Origin: Aedoeadaptatus ivorii
GTDB taxonomy: Bacteria > Bacillota > Clostridia > Tissierellales > Peptoniphilaceae
Length of the DNA stretch: 64,000 bases
NCBI RefSeq assembly: GCF_900638585.1
Contig: NZ_LR134523.1
Coordinates: forward strand, 832,001-896,000
Reading direction: 5' to 3'
Below the pieces are notes generated by a model. The model worked only from the letters and a program-made list of their open reading frames with translations. It ran no database searches and was not told the origin of the DNA. Each line of letters opens with the position of its first letter. The first letter of the stretch is position 1. The position numbers and the translations under genes are program-made. Below, piece by piece: positions 62,151-64,000 of the stretch.

Positions 62151-62182
62151 GAATAGAGATGAGCCATCGCCCATCTCTATTT
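62151..62182 (-). terminator. Terminator after ireB
   Basis: AATAGAGATGGGC pairs with GCTCATCTCTATT around a short loop, with TCTTTTG on the minus strand and TTTTTCC on the plus strand. The ireB stop codon lies in the stem. Confidence 0.82.
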
Positions 62183-62434
62183 TTCCTTTAAATAGTATTG
62201 TAACAACTCGCCCAGCAATTCGTCTCGTTCGATCGACTGTATAATGCTTCTCGCGTCGTTATGGCTCGTAATATAGGTGGGGTCTCCGGAAAGAATATAG
62301 CCAATAATCTGATCGATGGGGTCGTATCCCTTTTCGATCAACGCATGGTATACCGTCAAAAGACCGGAACGTATTTTTTCTCCGTCGCCTTCTATCTTTT
62401 CAAAAATATGCGTCTCGAAATTATTATTGTCCAT
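62177..62434 (-). CDS. ireB: IreB family regulatory phosphoprotein
   Basis: 85 residues from the ATG at 62434 with GGAGGAG upstream. [20 protein letters not shown] and [20 protein letters not shown] are the DUF965/IreB signature. In Enterococcus IreB is phosphorylated by the PASTA kinase IreK and affects cephalosporin resistance. It sits between alaS and ruvX, the conserved location. Confidence 0.93.
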   Translation of the reverse strand: MDNNNFETHIFEKIEGDGEKIRSGLLTVYHALIEKGYDPIDQIIGYILSGDPTYITSHNDARSIIQSIERDELLGELLQYYLKEK

Positions 62435-62455
62435 ATAATCTCCTCCATAGCAAGC

Positions 62456-62461
62456 ATTATA
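62456..62461 (-). promoter_or_regulatory. Extended -10 promoter of ireB
   Basis: TGG-TATAAT on the minus strand (TATAAT at 62461-62456), 22 bases before the ATG. No convincing -35 is visible at 17 bases, so the extended TG probably compensates. Confidence 0.6.
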
Positions 62462-62484
62462 CCACAAATTCGAGGCGCTTGGGA

Positions 62485-64000
62485 CTAGTTTCTGAGTTCG
62501 GCGAGAATTTCTTCCAGTGCTCCCATCGCTTCGGGGATCTTTGCGGCGTCTTTTGCCCCGGCGGTCGCCATATCGGGACGGCCGCCGCCGCCACCGCCTG
62601 CGATCTTCGCCACGCGTTTAACGACATCGCCCGCCTTCACGCCTTTTTCGATGGCGGATTTGGGAGAGGCGCAGACAAATTGCACCTTCCCCGCGTTTTC
62701 AGCGCTCAACAGTACCAAAGCGTCTTCTTTGTCGCGGCGCTTTTCCGCCATGTTCCGAAGGTCTTCCACGCCGATATCGACAAAGCTTCCCCGAATCACG
62801 GATATGCCTTGGATTTCTTCCGTTTCACCCAGTTCTCGATCCATTTTGCTCGCGGCGATATCCGCTTGCAATTTCGCCAGTTCTTTTTCCAACTGTTTTT
62901 CCCGTTCCAAATGGTTGCGGATTTTTTCCGTGATTTGATCCTCGTTGGATTTTAACAAAGAAGCGAGTTCTTTTTGTCTCTCATCGAGTTCATTCATGTA
63001 GGCATATACCCCGAGTCCGGTCTTGGATTCGATTCTGCGAACGCCGGCGGAGATGCCGCCTTCGGAGAGGATCTTGAACATCCCGATCTGCGCGGTATTG
63101 TCCACATGGGTGCCGCCGCAGAGTTCTTTGGAATACTCGCCCATACTGACCACGCGTACCCGATCGCCGTATTTGTCTTCGAAAAGGCCCACAGCGCCTT
63201 CTTCCTTGGCTTCGTCATAGGACATGAGCCGCGTCGTCACCGGCAGGGACCGGAAGATTTCGGCGTTTACCTTTTCTTCCACGTCTTGAATCTGTTCGGG
63301 TGTCATCGCCTCGTAATGCGTAAAGTCAAATCGCATGGCATCGGGCGCCACCAAAGACCCCGCCTGATTAACGTGCTCGCCCAAAACGTCGCGCAACGCC
63401 CGGTGCAAAAGGTGCGTAACGGAGTGGTTTCTGCGCGTCTTTTCGCGACGCGCTTCGTCTACGTAAAGGTCCACATCGCCCAATTCCACCGTGCCTTCTT
63501 TTACCGTTCCGATGCAATAGCTATGGCCGGTTTTGGTGCTTTTGGTATCGGTCACTGCGATTTTGAAATCTTCGCCGACGATCACACCGGTATCGCCCAC
63601 CTGTCCGCCGCCTTCGGCATAGAAGGGCGTGGGATTTACGTAGAATATGCCCGTTTCTCCGGTTTGAAGGTGGTATGTCTCCTCGCCCTCTGCGAGAATA
63701 TGCAGCAGTCGAGCGCCCGAAACTTGAAGCCGCGTATATCCCACAAATTCGATGTCCTCTTTGATTTCTTCGGGCGCCATCGCGCCGCCGGCGGACCAGC
63801 CGATATTGTCGGAGTCGTCGCGGGCCTCTCTTGCGCGCACTTTTTGTTCTTCCATGGCACGCAGAAACGCCTCTTCGTCGAGCTGCATATCGGATTCTTC
63901 GAGGATCTCTTTGGTGAGATCCAGGGGAAACCCGTAGGTATCGTATAGCTTAAAGGCATCTTCCCCGGAGAATCGGCGAGAACCTTCTTTTTTGAGACGC
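62485..64000 (-). CDS. alaS: Alanyl-tRNA synthetase, C-terminal part, cut by window edge
   Basis: About 504 codons are in the window; the frame stays open to the edge, starting [20 protein letters not shown] (with [19 protein letters not shown] next), so the start lies outside. The editing domain shows [20 protein letters not shown] and the [13 protein letters not shown] motif, and the C-terminal DHHA1-like C-Ala domain shows [20 protein letters not shown]. It charges tRNA-Ala and clears mischarged Ser and Gly. The stop at 62485 leads directly into the ireB promoter. Confidence 0.96.
   Translation of the reverse strand, partial: RLKKEGSRRFSGEDAFKLYDTYGFPLDLTKEILEESDMQLDEEAFLRAMEEQKVRAREARDDSDNIGWSAGGAMAPEEIKEDIEFVGYTRLQVSGARLLHILAEGEETYHLQTGETGIFYVNPTPFYAEGGGQVGDTGVIVGEDFKIAVTDTKSTKTGHSYCIGTVKEGTVELGDVDLYVDEARREKTRRNHSVTHLLHRALRDVLGEHVNQAGSLVAPDAMRFDFTHYEAMTPEQIQDVEEKVNAEIFRSLPVTTRLMSYDEAKEEGAVGLFEDKYGDRVRVVSMGEYSKELCGGTHVDNTAQIGMFKILSEGGISAGVRRIESKTGLGVYAYMNELDERQKELASLLKSNEDQITEKIRNHLEREKQLEKELAKLQADIAASKMDRELGETEEIQGISVIRGSFVDIGVEDLRNMAEKRRDKEDALVLLSAENAGKVQFVCASPKSAIEKGVKAGDVVKRVAKIAGGGGGGRPDMATAGAKDAAKIPEAMGALEEILAELRN

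Noticed and set aside
62132-62167. Earlier ATG for the aldo/keto reductase
   Set aside because: It lies inside the ireB terminator stem; the next in-frame ATG has a ribosome binding site and matches the family start.

Overview
The window reads as a stretch of chromosome from an anaerobic, monoderm Firmicute of the Clostridia/Tissierellia group. The signs are the SCIFF peptide with its radical SAM maturase, T-box leaders on asnA and thrS, an L20 leader on infC, an IreB homologue, a CD1247-type small protein, KtrAB-like potassium uptake, AGGAGG-type ribosome binding sites and a G+C content that looks close to half. I cannot name a genus. Every gene I can support lies on the minus strand, so transcription runs from high to low coordinates throughout; plus-strand open frames are shadows. 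Nothing looks like a prophage, insertion sequence, CRISPR array or rRNA operon. It is a gene-dense housekeeping region cut at both ends (alaS at the right, a metallo-beta-lactamase fold hydrolase at the left).

Layout in transcription order. (1) 64000-60058: alaS (partial), ireB, a ferredoxin-tailed aldo/keto reductase, ruvX, a DUF1292 protein, a Fur-family regulator. (2) 60068-55863: rnj, then trmR, a U32 peptidase-like trhP and udk. (3) 55880-54607: promoter, L20 leader, infC with an AUU start, rpmI, rplT, terminator. (4) 54588-47800: potassium uptake pair, SpoU methyltransferase, hisS, T-box-controlled thrS, an SGNH hydrolase. (5) 47746-44206: PilO-like protein and a run of small prepilins. 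(6) efp and a CD1247-like protein with their own promoter and terminator. (7) 43197-31907: yraN, comM, dprA, topA, pilB, pilC, pilA, prepilin peptidase, a PilM-PilN fusion and a HypE-like AIR synthase protein. (8) Amidase, rdgB, and a tRNA-His/tRNA-Leu unit. (9) 29535-21851: plsX, acpP, rnc, Elp3-like radical SAM, smc, ftsY. (10) alr, then ylxM, ffh, rpsP, khpA, rimM, trmD, rplS. (11) 16387-11946: GH18-like cell-wall protein, a zinc phospholipase-like protein, T-box-controlled asnA and an orphan gene. (12) 11936-1: ruvC, ruvA, ruvB, a SpoIID-like protein, queA, tgt, yajC, the SCIFF peptide and maturase, recJ, relA, dtd and the partial hydrolase.

The most interesting parts are the 48-codon SCIFF precursor and its maturase, separated by a terminator that probably sets their ratio; a type IV pilus and DNA-uptake gene set with a PilM-PilN fusion and an unusual PilO-like partner; layered control of infC; T-box leaders with readable specifier codons; and promoters laid over the stop codons and terminators of upstream genes. 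Start codons were re-chosen wherever a ribosome binding site or an overlapping leader or terminator showed the longest open frame to be wrong.
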